Shown piece by piece: positions 30,283-40,419 of a DNA stretch of 64,000 nucleotides. The stretch comes from an uncultured Lachnospiraceae bacterium (lineage in GTDB: Bacteria; Bacillota; Clostridia; Lachnospirales; Lachnospiraceae): assembly GCA_947630595.1 (NCBI GenBank), contig CANRIG010000008.1, positions 1-64,000 of the forward strand. Direction: 5' to 3'. A program made the translations under genes and the position numbers. The notes under the pieces were generated by a model. The model saw nothing but the letters and a program-made list of their open reading frames with translations. It had not been told where the DNA came from and ran no database searches. Each line of letters starts with the position of its first letter. Within the stretch, counting starts at the first letter, position 1.

Positions 30283-31077
30283 TCACATAGCGGTCCACAC
30301 AAAGTCCTCGGCCACGCTCTGGCCTGCCTGCTGCGGGGTCTGCTGTCCGGCCGCCGCCATCTGCTCCGCTTCCGCGCGGTACTCGCGCACCTCAACGCAA
30401 AAACAGCGGTAATCGCCCACCACATAGTGGTAGATGTCCCGGTAATCCTCCGCCGAATCGTCCACAATCAGAATGTAAAGATAGTCTTTGGCCTTTGTAT
30501 AGGCGGCGCTGGTGCTGATCTGTGCGTTGACATTGCTGTAGAGGAGATTGTTCGTCAGCATATCGCGAAGCTGCTCGTACTCCAGCACGGAATAGTTGGT
30601 ATCCATATAGCTGCAGGAAATCGTGGAGGACCCCTCCTCCCCGACTTTGCCGTCGATCATGTAAACCGTGCGCTCCTGCGTGCTCTGGTCCGTGTCCTCC
30701 GACCAGCCGTCCGGCGCCGTGTATGTGCCGGTCATCGCAGCGGCCTCCGAACCGTCCGTCTGAAACGCTTCGCCATCTTCTATCTGAAACGCTCCGCCGT
30801 CCTCCGCCTGCATCGCTCCCTCATCCTCTGTCCAGACCACGTCGTCTCCGCCAGGCTGCACTTCCCCGGAATCGGCAGCATACGCCGCATCATCCTCCGC
30901 GAAAGGCTCCGGGTAGACATCGGTATCGCCGATCCAGATATCATCCTCATAGCCGCCAAGCTCTCCGGCACGCAGAAGCTGCGCCGGAGCGGCTGCCATG
31001 CAGAGCGCGAGCAGCGTACAGGCTGCAATGCCTTTTTTTCTATTATAAATCATGCGTCTCATCCTATCGTCTCCCAT
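30283..31077 (-). CDS. Secreted protein of unknown function
   Basis: 264 aa with N-terminal signal-like segment (KKGIAACTLLALCMAAAPAQLLRA), acidic linker, C-terminal domain. Confidence 0.65.
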   Translation of the reverse strand: MGDDRMRRMIYNRKKGIAACTLLALCMAAAPAQLLRAGELGGYEDDIWIGDTDVYPEPFAEDDAAYAADSGEVQPGGDDVVWTEDEGAMQAEDGGAFQIEDGEAFQTDGSEAAAMTGTYTAPDGWSEDTDQSTQERTVYMIDGKVGEEGSSTISCSYMDTNYSVLEYEQLRDMLTNNLLYSNVNAQISTSAAYTKAKDYLYILIVDDSAEDYRDIYHYVVGDYRCFCVEVREYRAEAEQMAAAGQQTPQQAGQSVAEDFVWTAM

Positions 31078-31225
31078 TTTCCTGTATGTAAGAACAGTAT
31101 AATCGCAAAGCGGCCGCTTGTCACGAAAAGTTTTCTTAATTTTCTTTCTGTTTTATCGAAAGTCCGCGCGCAGGAAACCTGCCGCACACCAGAAACACAT
31201 CCTGCGTCAAAAAACCGCCGGATAC

Positions 31226-31261
31226 AAAAACCCCGCAAACCGCCAGGCGGCTTGCGGGGCA
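31226..31261 (-). terminator. Rho-independent terminator of rny
   Basis: Minus strand CCCCGCAAGCCGCC-tggc-GGTTTGCGGGG-TTTTTG. Confidence 0.85.
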
Positions 31262-31267
31262 TCTTTC

Positions 31268-32818
31268 TTATTTTGCGTAATCCACTGCTCTGCTCTCGCG
31301 GATTACACTGACCTTGATCTGACCCGGATACTCCAGCTCGGCCTCGATCTGCTTTGCAATATCTCTGGCCAAAAGCACCATGTCCGCGTCATTGACCTGA
31401 TCCGGAACAACCATAACTCGAATTTCTCTACCTGCCTGAATAGCAAAGGATTTCTCCACACCCTTGAAGGTGTTGGTAATATCTTCTAACTGTTTTAATC
31501 TGTTTGTATATGTTTCAAGCGTTTCACGTCTGGCACCGGGACGGGCTGCGGAAATCGTGTCTGCAGCCTGTACAATGCAGGCGATCAGTGATTCTGCTTC
31601 AACATCACCATGATGGGATTCCACCGCATTGATGACCACCGCGGACTCTTTGTATTTCTTACAGAGATCCGCACCGATCTGGATATGCGATCCTTCCATC
31701 TCATGGTCGATGGACTTGCCGATATCATGCAATAATCCGGCACGCTTGGCCATCCTGACATCAACGCCAATCTCTCCGGCCAGAAGTCCGGAAAGCTGTG
31801 CCACTTCAATCGAATGCTTCAACGCGTTCTGGCCATAGCTCGTCCGGTATTTCATGCGTCCAAGCAGGCGAACCAGCTCGGGATGAATACCATGTACGCC
31901 GACCTCCAGCGTCGCAGCTTCTCCTTCCTCGCGGATTATTGTCTCTACTTCTTTTTGTGCCTTTTCCACCATTTCTTCAATTCTGGCCGGATGGATTCGA
32001 CCGTCCACAATCAGTTTCTCAAGCGCGATTCTCGCAACCTCTCTTCTGATTGGATCAAAGCCTGACAAGATGACAGCTTCAGGAGTATCATCAATAATCA
32101 AGTCTACTCCGGTGAGTGTTTCAAGGGTCCGGATGTTGCGGCCCTCTCGTCCGATGATCCTGCCTTTCATCTCATCATTAGGCAGCTGTACAACAGAGAT
32201 CGTCGTCTCTGCCACGTGATCGGCGGCACATTTCTGAATCGCCGTAACCACGTACTCTTTTGCTTTTTTCTGAGCGTCTTCTTTTGCCCTGCTCTCAAGC
32301 TCCTTGTAGAGCTTCGCAGTGTCAATTTTTACTTCATCTTCAACAGTTTTTAAAAGATATTCTTTTGCTTGTTCAGAGGTAAGTCCTGAGATTCTTTCGA
32401 GTTCCTGGATTCTTTGTCCGCGAAGCTTTTCCACTTCTGCGTTCTTTTTCTTTAAATCTTCTTCCTTTGCTGCAATCCCTGATTCCCTCCGCTCCAGAGC
32501 ATCCGCTTTCTTGTCAACGCTTTCTTCCTTTGACAATACACGCTTCTCGTAGCGCTGCAGCTCTGTTCTGCGCTCTCTCGTCTCTTTTTCCAACTCATTT
32601 TTCGTCTTCAAAGATTCTTCCTTCGCTTCCAGCAGTGCTTCACGCTTCTTCGTCTCTGCGACCTTCAGTGCGTCATCGATGATCTGCCTCGCCTTTTCCT
32701 CGGCGCTGCCGAGTTTTGCCTCCACTACATTTTTCCTGTAATTTATAGCAACAAGAGCTGAAACCGGTACTGCGATAATCAGGGTGACCACAACAGCAAT
32801 GATTACTGTTCCAGGCAC
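31268..32818 (-). CDS. rny: Ribonuclease Y
   Basis: N-terminal TM, long coiled coil, KH ([51 protein letters not shown]), HD domain ([17 protein letters not shown]). Confidence 0.96.
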   Translation of the reverse strand: MPGTVIIAVVVTLIIAVPVSALVAINYRKNVVEAKLGSAEEKARQIIDDALKVAETKKREALLEAKEESLKTKNELEKETRERRTELQRYEKRVLSKEESVDKKADALERRESGIAAKEEDLKKKNAEVEKLRGQRIQELERISGLTSEQAKEYLLKTVEDEVKIDTAKLYKELESRAKEDAQKKAKEYVVTAIQKCAADHVAETTISVVQLPNDEMKGRIIGREGRNIRTLETLTGVDLIIDDTPEAVILSGFDPIRREVARIALEKLIVDGRIHPARIEEMVEKAQKEVETIIREEGEAATLEVGVHGIHPELVRLLGRMKYRTSYGQNALKHSIEVAQLSGLLAGEIGVDVRMAKRAGLLHDIGKSIDHEMEGSHIQIGADLCKKYKESAVVINAVESHHGDVEAESLIACIVQAADTISAARPGARRETLETYTNRLKQLEDITNTFKGVEKSFAIQAGREIRVMVVPDQVNDADMVLLARDIAKQIEAELEYPGQIKVSVIRESRAVDYAK

Positions 32819-32927
32819 AGGAGCACCTCCTTATTCAATTTTCATTGTTCGTAAACAACACAACAATTTTATACTGTTTTGTTACTTATGTCAAGTGAGA
32901 AAAATCATTCTGACACTCGCGGAAAAG

Positions 32928-33533
32928 TCATTCCGAAACCCGCAGCGCGCGCTGCACGGCATGAATGGAATAGCCCCTGCGCAGAAGAAAGCGGTACATG
33001 CGCTCCGTCTCCTTCGGCTCCGCGCCGTCGCCGGAATAATGCTTCTTTTCCAGCCAGCGCAGAATCTGGCTCTCCTCATCCGGCAGCTCCATCTGCTGCA
33101 CGGCCTCCTCAAAGGTCTCGCGCGCGATGCCGCGCCGCAGCAGCTCCTGCTCCATCTGGCGCAGGCTCCGGCTGTCTTTCCAGCAGTCCAGATAATTCTG
33201 CGCATAGCGCAGGTCGTCCAGATAATGATAGCGCTTCACATAGTCCACCGCCCCGTCGGCGATCTCCTGCGGGTAAAACAGCTCCTCCAGCTTCCGCCGC
33301 ACCTGCTGCTCCGTGCGGTCGGCGGACTGCAGGTAGTGCATCGCGCTGAGCGCCGCGCGTTTGGGAAGAATCTCCCGCATCACCCGCTCAAAATCCGGCT
33401 CCGCCAGACTGCCGCCCTCCGCAATGCCGAACGGCTCCAGCTCCTTTGCATACAGCGGGAAGCGGAAGCCGTCCTCCAGCGTCACCAGATACCGGCCGCC
33501 GCTCAGCCGGCGCAGGCTGCAGATTTCACGCAT
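32928..33533 (-). CDS. recX: Regulatory protein RecX
   Basis: RecX repeats (ALSAMHYLQSADRTEQQVRRKLEELFYPQEIADGAVDYVKRYHYLDDLRYAQNYL); abuts recA. Confidence 0.88.
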   Translation of the reverse strand: MREICSLRRLSGGRYLVTLEDGFRFPLYAKELEPFGIAEGGSLAEPDFERVMREILPKRAALSAMHYLQSADRTEQQVRRKLEELFYPQEIADGAVDYVKRYHYLDDLRYAQNYLDCWKDSRSLRQMEQELLRRGIARETFEEAVQQMELPDEESQILRWLEKKHYSGDGAEPKETERMYRFLLRRGYSIHAVQRALRVSE

Positions 33534-34588
33534 CAGTCAGTCTCCGCATCCGCAGCGCCCGGCTCCGCCGGCTGTCCTGCGTCAGACGCCTTCACCAGCC
33601 CGTACTGCTCCCGCACTTTATGGTCGATCTCCGCCATGACCTCCGGGTGCTCCTGCAGATACAGCTTGGCATTCTCGCGGCCCTGGCCGATCTTCTCGCC
33701 GTTGTACGCGTACCACGCCCCGCTCTTGTTGACAATATTTTCTTTGGCCGCCAGGTCAAGGACGTCGCCCTCGCGGGAGATGCCCTTTCCGAACATGATA
33801 TCGAACTCCGCCTCCCTGAACGGCGGCGCCACCTTATTTTTAACTACCTTGACGCGGGTGCGGCTGCCGATCACCTCTCCGCTCTGCTTGAGCGACTCGA
33901 TCCGGCGCACATCCAGGCGCACGGAAGCATAAAACTTCAGCGCGCGGCCGCCGGTCGTCGTCTCCGGATTTCCGAACATGACGCCCACCTTCTCGCGAAG
34001 CTGGTTGATAAAGATCACGCTGCAGTTCGACTTGCTGATCACGCCGGTGAGCTTGCGCAGCGCCTGGGACATCAGGCGCGCCTGCAGGCCCACGTGGGCA
34101 TCGCCCATATCGCCGTCGATCTCGGCCTTCGGCACGAGCGCCGCCACCGAGTCCACAATGATAATGTCCACCGCCCCGGAACGCACCATAGTCTCTGTGA
34201 TCTCCAGCGCCTGCTCGCCGTTGTCCGGCTGGGATATGTAAAGATTGTCGATATCCACGCCGATATTGCGCGCATACACCGGGTCAAGCGCATGCTCTGC
34301 GTCAATAAAGCCAGCGATTCCGCCCAGCTTCTGCACCTCCGCCACCATGTGCAGGGCCACCGTCGTCTTGCCGCTGGACTCCGGCCCGAAAATCTCCACG
34401 ATACGGCCCTTCGGCACTCCGCCGAGCCCGAGCGCAAGATCCAGGCTCAGCGACCCGGTCGATACCGTCTCAATATTCATATTCGCACCGCGGTCGCCGA
34501 GCTTCATCACCGAGCCCTTGCCAAACTGCTTCTCAATCTGCGCAAGCGCAGCATCCAACGCCTTTAATTTATCATCCTGTACCATCAT
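33533..34588 (-). CDS. recA: Recombinase A
   Basis: [63 protein letters not shown]. Confidence 0.97.
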   Translation of the reverse strand: MMVQDDKLKALDAALAQIEKQFGKGSVMKLGDRGANMNIETVSTGSLSLDLALGLGGVPKGRIVEIFGPESSGKTTVALHMVAEVQKLGGIAGFIDAEHALDPVYARNIGVDIDNLYISQPDNGEQALEITETMVRSGAVDIIIVDSVAALVPKAEIDGDMGDAHVGLQARLMSQALRKLTGVISKSNCSVIFINQLREKVGVMFGNPETTTGGRALKFYASVRLDVRRIESLKQSGEVIGSRTRVKVVKNKVAPPFREAEFDIMFGKGISREGDVLDLAAKENIVNKSGAWYAYNGEKIGQGRENAKLYLQEHPEVMAEIDHKVREQYGLVKASDAGQPAEPGAADAETD

Positions 34589-34602
34589 TCTTCTCCTTAT
34601 TC

Positions 34603-34616
34603 CGAACTTATGTTCG
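34603..34616. promoter_or_regulatory. LexA (DinR) SOS box upstream of recA
   Basis: CGAACTTATGTTCG, exact match to CGAAC-N4-GTTCG, 15 bp upstream of the recA start. Confidence 0.9.
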
Positions 34617-34797
34617 TTTTTCTGTTTTCATCCTAGTATATTTTTGGGTTCTTGTCAAGCGCTTCTTTCCTTTCTCTGCAAAATGTTTCGTGTTTCAGTT
34701 CTTATTTTATTTATTCGTATTCTCATATTATCAGTATATCTTTTTGTTGTCAAGCTCAATTTGCATTTCGCCGATAATTTCTTCACCAGAAAAGGGA

Positions 34798-34910
34798 TTT
34801 CATAATGTTTTATTAAAGCAAAGTTTTCATAACTACTTAAATATAAAAAAGAATTTCCATAATTACTTTATCAAAGAAAAACTTTCGTAATTACTTTAAA
34901 AAAGAGTTCG
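34798..34910. repeat. AT-rich degenerate 27-30-bp tandem repeat (about 4 units)
   Basis: TTTCATAATTACTTTATCAAAGAAAAAC-like units; CATAA/CGTAA anchors near 34801, 34828, 34858, 34886. Confidence 0.6.
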
Positions 34911-34940
34911 CGCTTCAACATAACAATTTTCCATCACACA

Positions 34941-34991
34941 GAAAAACGCCTCCGGGAAAACCTGCAGCGAGGCCTGCCCGGGGACGTCTTT
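34941..34991 (-). terminator. Possible terminator downstream of rseP
   Basis: Minus strand ACGTCCCCGGG...CCCGGAGGCGTTTTTC imperfect stem with T-run. Confidence 0.45.
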
Positions 34992-35010
34992 AAGCCCAAT
35001 GTTTTTCTAT

Positions 35011-35100
35011 TCCGTGTCTCTTACACGCCATACCTCTTATACATTATATCTCTTATACGTTATATATCTTTTCCACGCTATATCTCCGACACGCTACATA
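35011..35100. repeat. Degenerate 16-18-bp tandem repeat overlapping the rseP stop
   Basis: TCTTATACATTATATC / TCTTATACGTTATATATC / TTTTCCACGCTATATC / TCCGACACGCTACATA. Confidence 0.65.
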
Positions 35101-36122
35101 ATAATTTTCCTGATATCGTTAAACATCACCACCACCATCAGCAGCAGCAACAGCATCAGGCCCGTAAAATGCACCCGGGCTTCCAGCTCCGGCTCCACGG
35201 CCCGGCCGCGCACCGCCTCCACGATCAGAAACAGCAGCCGCCCGCCGTCCAGCGCCGGAATCGGCAGCAGGTTCATCACGCCCAGGTTGGCGGTCAGCAG
35301 AACCGCAAAATTCATCAGGTTCAGCAAAATATACAGCAGGCCCTCGCTCTGGCTCTCCTCGTAGACGTCCCCGATCGCGTCCACAACGCCGACCGGGCCG
35401 GAGACGTCGTTCAGCTCCACGCCGCCGCTCACCAGCATTTTCAGGCTCTGCACCGTGGTGTCAATCCAGTACCAGACCTCATACGCGCTGTACTGCAGAA
35501 CCTGCAGCGCGCTGCCTGGCTGCCGGTAGGTAACTCCCTGCAGGCCGTATAAATATCCGTAATCCGTCAGAAGCGGCGTCACCGTGGCCTCATGGCGCAC
35601 GCCGTCGCGCTCATATTCAAAGACCACCGTCTCGCCCGGATGGAACATCGAGTAGTTGGAAATCTGCCGTCCCACAAGGATATGCTTTCCGTTCATGGAG
35701 AGGATGCGGTCGCCCGCCTGCAGGCCCTCCGCGGCCGCCGGGAAGCCCTCGCTGACGCCGAGGATCACCGGAAAATCGATGCCCGCGTTGCCAATGATAA
35801 AAAGCGACAGGAAAAAGGCCAGCAGGAAATTGAACAGCGGCCCGGCCACGATCACGGACATGCGCGCCCAGACCGATTTGCTGCCGAACGAACCCTCGCC
35901 CTCCTCCGAGCCGTCCTCGCCCAGCATCATGCAGGAGCCGCCGAACGGCAGGATTTTCCACGAATAGCGCGTGCCGCCCGCCTCAAAGCTGACGATGCGC
36001 GGACCCATGCCGAGCGAAAACTCGAGAACAGTGATCCCGTTCAGCTTCGCCAGCAGGAAATGGCCCAGCTCATGCACAATGATAATCAGGCTGAATACCA
36101 GCAGCGCAACGATAATTTTCAC
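35094..36122 (-). CDS. rseP: Site-2 protease RseP
   Basis: IIVHELGHFLLAKLNGITVLEFSLGMGPRI; LGVMNLLPIPALDGGRLLF. Confidence 0.94.
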   Translation of the reverse strand: MKIIVALLVFSLIIIVHELGHFLLAKLNGITVLEFSLGMGPRIVSFEAGGTRYSWKILPFGGSCMMLGEDGSEEGEGSFGSKSVWARMSVIVAGPLFNFLLAFFLSLFIIGNAGIDFPVILGVSEGFPAAAEGLQAGDRILSMNGKHILVGRQISNYSMFHPGETVVFEYERDGVRHEATVTPLLTDYGYLYGLQGVTYRQPGSALQVLQYSAYEVWYWIDTTVQSLKMLVSGGVELNDVSGPVGVVDAIGDVYEESQSEGLLYILLNLMNFAVLLTANLGVMNLLPIPALDGGRLLFLIVEAVRGRAVEPELEARVHFTGLMLLLLLMVVVMFNDIRKIIM

Positions 36123-36125
36123 TTC

Positions 36126-37268
36126 TTACCACCTGCTTTCAATCCTCTCATATACGCTCTTTTCCGTGTCCAGAATCTGCTGCACATCCGGCTCCTCAAT
36201 CACCCGGTGCGCGTCCATGCAGTCGCGTATGATATCGTAAATCTGCGTAAACCCGATTTCCCGGCGCAGGAATTTGCTGACCGCCCGCTCGTTGGCCGCA
36301 TTGAACACCGTCGGCATGGAACCGCCTTTTTCGGCCGCCTCAAACGCGTAGGCCAGCCCCCGGAACGTCTCCATGTCGGGATTTTCAAAGGTAATGCTGC
36401 CCAGCGCGGCGAAATCCAGCCGCGCGCCGCCCAGATACCGCCGCTGCGGATAATAGAGCGCATACTGAATCGGCAGTTTCATGTCCGGCGTCCCCAGCTG
36501 CGCGATCACGGCCCCGTCGGCAAACTGCACCATGGAATGAATCACGCTCTGCGGCTGCACGACCACCTGAATCTGCGAAAGCTCCACGCCGAACAGCCAG
36601 CGGGCCTCCATCACCTCGAGCCCCTTGTTGACCATGCTCGCCGAGTCGATGGTAATCTTCTGCCCCATCGCCCAGTTCGGATGCTTCAGCGCGTCCTCCA
36701 CCCGGACGGCGCGCAGTTCGTCACAGCTCTTTCCGCGGAACGGGCCGCCGGACGCGGTCAGCAGGATTTTCTCGATCTGCCGCCCGTCCTCGCCGTTCAG
36801 CGACTGGAAAATGGCGCTGTGCTCGCTGTCCACCGGCAGAATGCGGACGCCGTGCTCCCGCGCCAGCGGCATGATGATGTGCCCCGCCGTCACCAGCGTT
36901 TCTTTATTGGCCAGAGCGATATCCTTGCCGGCCCGGATTCCCTCGATCGTCGGCACGATGCCGATCATGCCCACGATCGCCGTCACCAGAATTTCCGATT
37001 CCGCGCAGACGGCCACCGCCCGCAGGCCCTCCATCCCGGACAGAATCTCCACCGGGAGGTCCGCCGTCGCCGTGCGCAGGCTCTTTGCATCCTCCTCCGA
37101 CCACACCGCGGCCATGCGCGGCCGGAACTCCCGAATCTGCCGCTCCAGCAGCTTAATGTTTCTGCCCGCGCTCAGGGCCGCCACGCGGATGTCCCCGTTT
37201 GCGCGCACCACCTCCAGCGTCTGCGTGCCGATGGAACCCGTCGAGCCGAGAATCGCTATTGTTTTCAT
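36126..37268 (-). CDS. dxr: 1-deoxy-D-xylulose 5-phosphate reductoisomerase
   Basis: MKTIAILGSTGSIGTQTLEVVRAN; ALANKETLVTAGHIIM; LPVDSEHSAIFQSL. Confidence 0.96.
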   Translation of the reverse strand: MKTIAILGSTGSIGTQTLEVVRANGDIRVAALSAGRNIKLLERQIREFRPRMAAVWSEEDAKSLRTATADLPVEILSGMEGLRAVAVCAESEILVTAIVGMIGIVPTIEGIRAGKDIALANKETLVTAGHIIMPLAREHGVRILPVDSEHSAIFQSLNGEDGRQIEKILLTASGGPFRGKSCDELRAVRVEDALKHPNWAMGQKITIDSASMVNKGLEVMEARWLFGVELSQIQVVVQPQSVIHSMVQFADGAVIAQLGTPDMKLPIQYALYYPQRRYLGGARLDFAALGSITFENPDMETFRGLAYAFEAAEKGGSMPTVFNAANERAVSKFLRREIGFTQIYDIIRDCMDAHRVIEEPDVQQILDTEKSVYERIESRW

Positions 37269-37320
37269 CCGTATTTCGCTTCCTTTCCCGCCATTCGCAC
37301 TTCGCGGCCCCGCCTCACGC

Positions 37321-38139
37321 TCAGAGCCGCCCCACAAGCGCCTGTGCCAGATAATAGATCACCGGCGCGATAAAAATCACACTGTCAAACCGGTCCAGAA
37401 TCCCGCCGTGCCCGGGAATCAGCGTCCCGTAATCCTTGATGCCGTGGTTGCGCTTGATGGCGGAGGCCGCCAGGTCGCCGACCATCGAAATCAGGCCGCC
37501 CGCCGCGCAGATCAGCGCAAAAACCGGCACGCATTTGGAGCCGCTTTGCAGATGCCCGGACACCGCCGCCCCGTAAATCGCGCCCAGCAAGGCCGCGCCA
37601 ACTACGCCGCCGACCGCGCCCTCGACCGATTTCTTGGGGCTGAGCTTCGGCGACATTTTATGCTTCCCGATCAGCATCCCCACGCAGTAGGCGCAGGTAT
37701 CGCAGCCCCAGGAAGCCAGAAAAATCAGCCACACCAGAAACACGCCCTCCGGCATCGTCCGCAGCTCGTAGATGCAGGAAAGCATGACGCCGACGTAAAC
37801 CAGCCCGAAAAACGCGGCCGTCACCTGCTCCGTGCGGTAGCGCGGGTACGCAAACACATAAACCGCCATCTGTACAATCAGAAATGCAATCAGCACTGTC
37901 ATAGTATATGCCGCAAGCCCGCAAAATACTATTATATAATAAGCCGCGCAGCCCAGATACCCGGTCAGGGCCAGCGGGGAAAATCCGCTCTCCTCCACGC
38001 CGGTCGCGCGGTACAGTTCCCTCATGCCGGTCACGGAAATCGCAAACAGCCCCGCGGCCAGCACCGGGCCTCCCGTAATCAGAAAAAACAGCGCGAGAAT
38101 GACAAGCACAATCCCGCTGATCAGCCTCGTCCGAAACAT
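37321..38139 (-). CDS. cdsA: Phosphatidate cytidylyltransferase
   Basis: MFRTRLISGIVLVILALFFLITGG; VGDLAASAIKRNHGIKDYGTLIPGHGGILDRFDSVIF. Confidence 0.95.
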   Translation of the reverse strand: MFRTRLISGIVLVILALFFLITGGPVLAAGLFAISVTGMRELYRATGVEESGFSPLALTGYLGCAAYYIIVFCGLAAYTMTVLIAFLIVQMAVYVFAYPRYRTEQVTAAFFGLVYVGVMLSCIYELRTMPEGVFLVWLIFLASWGCDTCAYCVGMLIGKHKMSPKLSPKKSVEGAVGGVVGAALLGAIYGAAVSGHLQSGSKCVPVFALICAAGGLISMVGDLAASAIKRNHGIKDYGTLIPGHGGILDRFDSVIFIAPVIYYLAQALVGRL

Positions 38140-38141
38140 AG

Positions 38142-38849
38142 CTATTCCTCCCTGACGCCGCCGTAGCGCCGTTCGCGGCCGTTGTATTTCTCGATGGCCT
38201 TCCACAGGTCGTCCTTCGTAAACGCCGGCCACGGCACCTCCGTAAAATAAAATTCCGTGTAGGCCAGCTGCCACATCAGATAATTGGAGAGCCTCAGCTC
38301 GCCGCTGGTGCGGATCAGCAGGTCGGGGTCGGGCACTCCGGCCGTGTCCAGATAGCCGGAAAAACAGTCCTCCGTGATCTCCTCCGGCTGCAACTTTCCC
38401 TCCGCGCAGTCCTGCGCGACCCTGCGGACCGCGCGCACAATCTCGTCGCGGCTGCCGTAGTTGATGGCGATCTGGAAATTGAGCCCGGTGTTGTCTTTCG
38501 AGGACTCCACCAGGTCCCGCAGGCTTTTCTGCAGGTCCTCATCCAGCGCCCGCGGATCGCCGAGCACCCGCACCTTCATATTATTATCGCGCGCCGTCTT
38601 GATGCAGGTCTTCGTGTACCTGCGGAACAGCCGCATCAGCGCGTCCACCTCGTCCTTGGAACGCTTCCAGTTTTCCGTCGAAAAAAGATAGACGGTGAGG
38701 TATTTGATGCCCATGTTGTAGGCGTCCTCGCAGATGATCTCCAGATTTTTGGCCCCGCGCACATGCCCGTAATTGCGCGGCCGGCCCATGCTTTTGGCCC
38801 AGCGTCCGTTTCCGTCGAGAATAATCGCCACATGCTGCGGAATGACCAT
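38142..38849 (-). CDS. uppS: Isoprenyl (undecaprenyl) diphosphate synthase
   Basis: MVIPQHVAIILDGNGRWAKSMGRPRNYGHVRGAKNLEII; RTSGELRLSNYLMWQLAYTEFYFTE. Confidence 0.96.
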   Translation of the reverse strand: MVIPQHVAIILDGNGRWAKSMGRPRNYGHVRGAKNLEIICEDAYNMGIKYLTVYLFSTENWKRSKDEVDALMRLFRRYTKTCIKTARDNNMKVRVLGDPRALDEDLQKSLRDLVESSKDNTGLNFQIAINYGSRDEIVRAVRRVAQDCAEGKLQPEEITEDCFSGYLDTAGVPDPDLLIRTSGELRLSNYLMWQLAYTEFYFTEVPWPAFTKDDLWKAIEKYNGRERRYGGVREE

Positions 38850-38918
38850 AACGCTCCCTCCCCAAAATGGGGCCGTTGCAAAATACGGCGGTGGTATTTT
38901 TACAGCAGCCCCATACGT

Positions 38919-39470
38919 TTAAACTGTGAGAATCTCCTTTGACTTTTCTTCTACAGCCTTGTCAATTTCCTTGATGTACTGGTCGGTCATCTTCTGCACC
39001 GCGTCCTCCAGGTCCTTGATCTCGTCCTCGGACACGTCGCCCTTGCCCAGCTTTTTCAGGTAATCGTTGGCATCCCTGCGGATATTGCGGACCGCCACCT
39101 TGCCGGCCTCGCCCTTTTTCCTGATGTCTTTCACGAGGTCTTTTCTGCGCTCCTCCGTGAGCTCCGGGAAAATCAGGCGGATGATCTTTCCGTCGTTCGA
39201 TGGATGGATGCCGATATCCGAAGTCATGATCGCCTTCTCAATCTCCCGGACCATGGACGGCTCCCATGGCTGAATCTGCAGCACCCGCGCCTCCGGCACC
39301 GTGATGTTGCCCACCTGCTGAAGCGGGGTCGGCGTGCCGTAATAGTTCACCCGGATCTTGTTCAGCACGTTCGGATTCGCGCGGCCCGCGCGAACGGTCG
39401 CAAACTCCGACAGAAGATTGTTGTAGGTTTTCGTCATTTTTTCGTCGTACACTTTGATTCTCTCATCCAT
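38919..39470 (-). CDS. frr: Ribosome recycling factor
   Basis: MDERIKVYDEKMTKTYNNLLSEFATVRAGRANPNVLNKIRVNYYGTPTPLQQVGNITVPE. Confidence 0.96.
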   Translation of the reverse strand: MDERIKVYDEKMTKTYNNLLSEFATVRAGRANPNVLNKIRVNYYGTPTPLQQVGNITVPEARVLQIQPWEPSMVREIEKAIMTSDIGIHPSNDGKIIRLIFPELTEERRKDLVKDIRKKGEAGKVAVRNIRRDANDYLKKLGKGDVSEDEIKDLEDAVQKMTDQYIKEIDKAVEEKSKEILTV

Positions 39471-39559
39471 TTTCTTTCCCTCCTTAATGTCTCATATCAT
39501 TGCAAAACCCGCTAATGCCTTATATCATTTTGAGGCTCAGTGATATCTCCCGTACCGGT

Positions 39560-40255
39560 TCAGACCGTGACCCGCGTCCCGCGCAGAGCGCCGTTCACAG
39601 TGTCCACAATGCTGTTTTCCTGGTTCAGCCCGAACACCAGCATCGGCATCCGGTTCTCCATGCACAGAATCGACGCCGTCATATCGACTACGCCCAGCTT
39701 GCGGTCGATGACCTCCTGAATGCTGATCTCGTCGTATTTGTGCGCGTCCGGATGATCCTTGGGGTCTTGGTCGTACACGCCGTCCACCGATTTCGCCAGC
39801 AGAATCACGTCCGCTTCGATCTCCACCGCCCGCAGCACGGTCGCCGTATCCGTCGAGAAATACGGGTGCCCGGTGCCGCCGGCAAAGAATACGACCGTTC
39901 CCTCCGCAAAGTACTCATTCACACGGTCTTTGGAGAACAGCTCCGTAAACGCGCCGCAGACAAACGGCGTCATCACCGCCGTCTTCAGCCCGACGGACCG
40001 GAAAATCTCCGAAACGTAAATGCAATTCATCACCGTGGCCAGCATCCCGATCTGATCGGCCTTGGTGCGGTCGATGTTCTCGCTGGAACGCCCGCGCCAG
40101 AAATTGCCGCCGCCGATGACGATGCCGATCTCCATGCCCTGATCCGCCAGCGTCTTCACCTGGCGCGCCACCCCGGCGACCGTGGGTTCGTCAAATCCAG
40201 TTTTCTTGTCCCCGGCCAGCGCTTCGCCGCTTAACTTTAAAAGAATTCGCTTCAT
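39560..40255 (-). CDS. pyrH: UMP kinase
   Basis: MKRILLKLSGEALAGDKKTGFDEPTVAGVARQVKTLADQGMEIGIVIGGGNFWRG. Confidence 0.96.
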   Translation of the reverse strand: MKRILLKLSGEALAGDKKTGFDEPTVAGVARQVKTLADQGMEIGIVIGGGNFWRGRSSENIDRTKADQIGMLATVMNCIYVSEIFRSVGLKTAVMTPFVCGAFTELFSKDRVNEYFAEGTVVFFAGGTGHPYFSTDTATVLRAVEIEADVILLAKSVDGVYDQDPKDHPDAHKYDEISIQEVIDRKLGVVDMTASILCMENRMPMLVFGLNQENSIVDTVNGALRGTRVTV

Positions 40256-40419
40256 TTTGTGTCCTCTCCTTGCTTTCGTGAGTATTATACCAGTTGTCGG
40301 CGGTAAAATCTACTATTATTTCTGAAATGAAAGCCCGGTCTCCATGCGGGAGCAGGCGGCAGGTCCGCCTGCCGGATTTTTTCTGCATCAGAGACGCTGC
40401 CCTGCATGCGCAAAAATCG

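Noticed and set aside
35592-37373. 593-aa plus-strand ORF across rseP and dxr
   Set aside because: Spans two real minus-strand genes; artefact.
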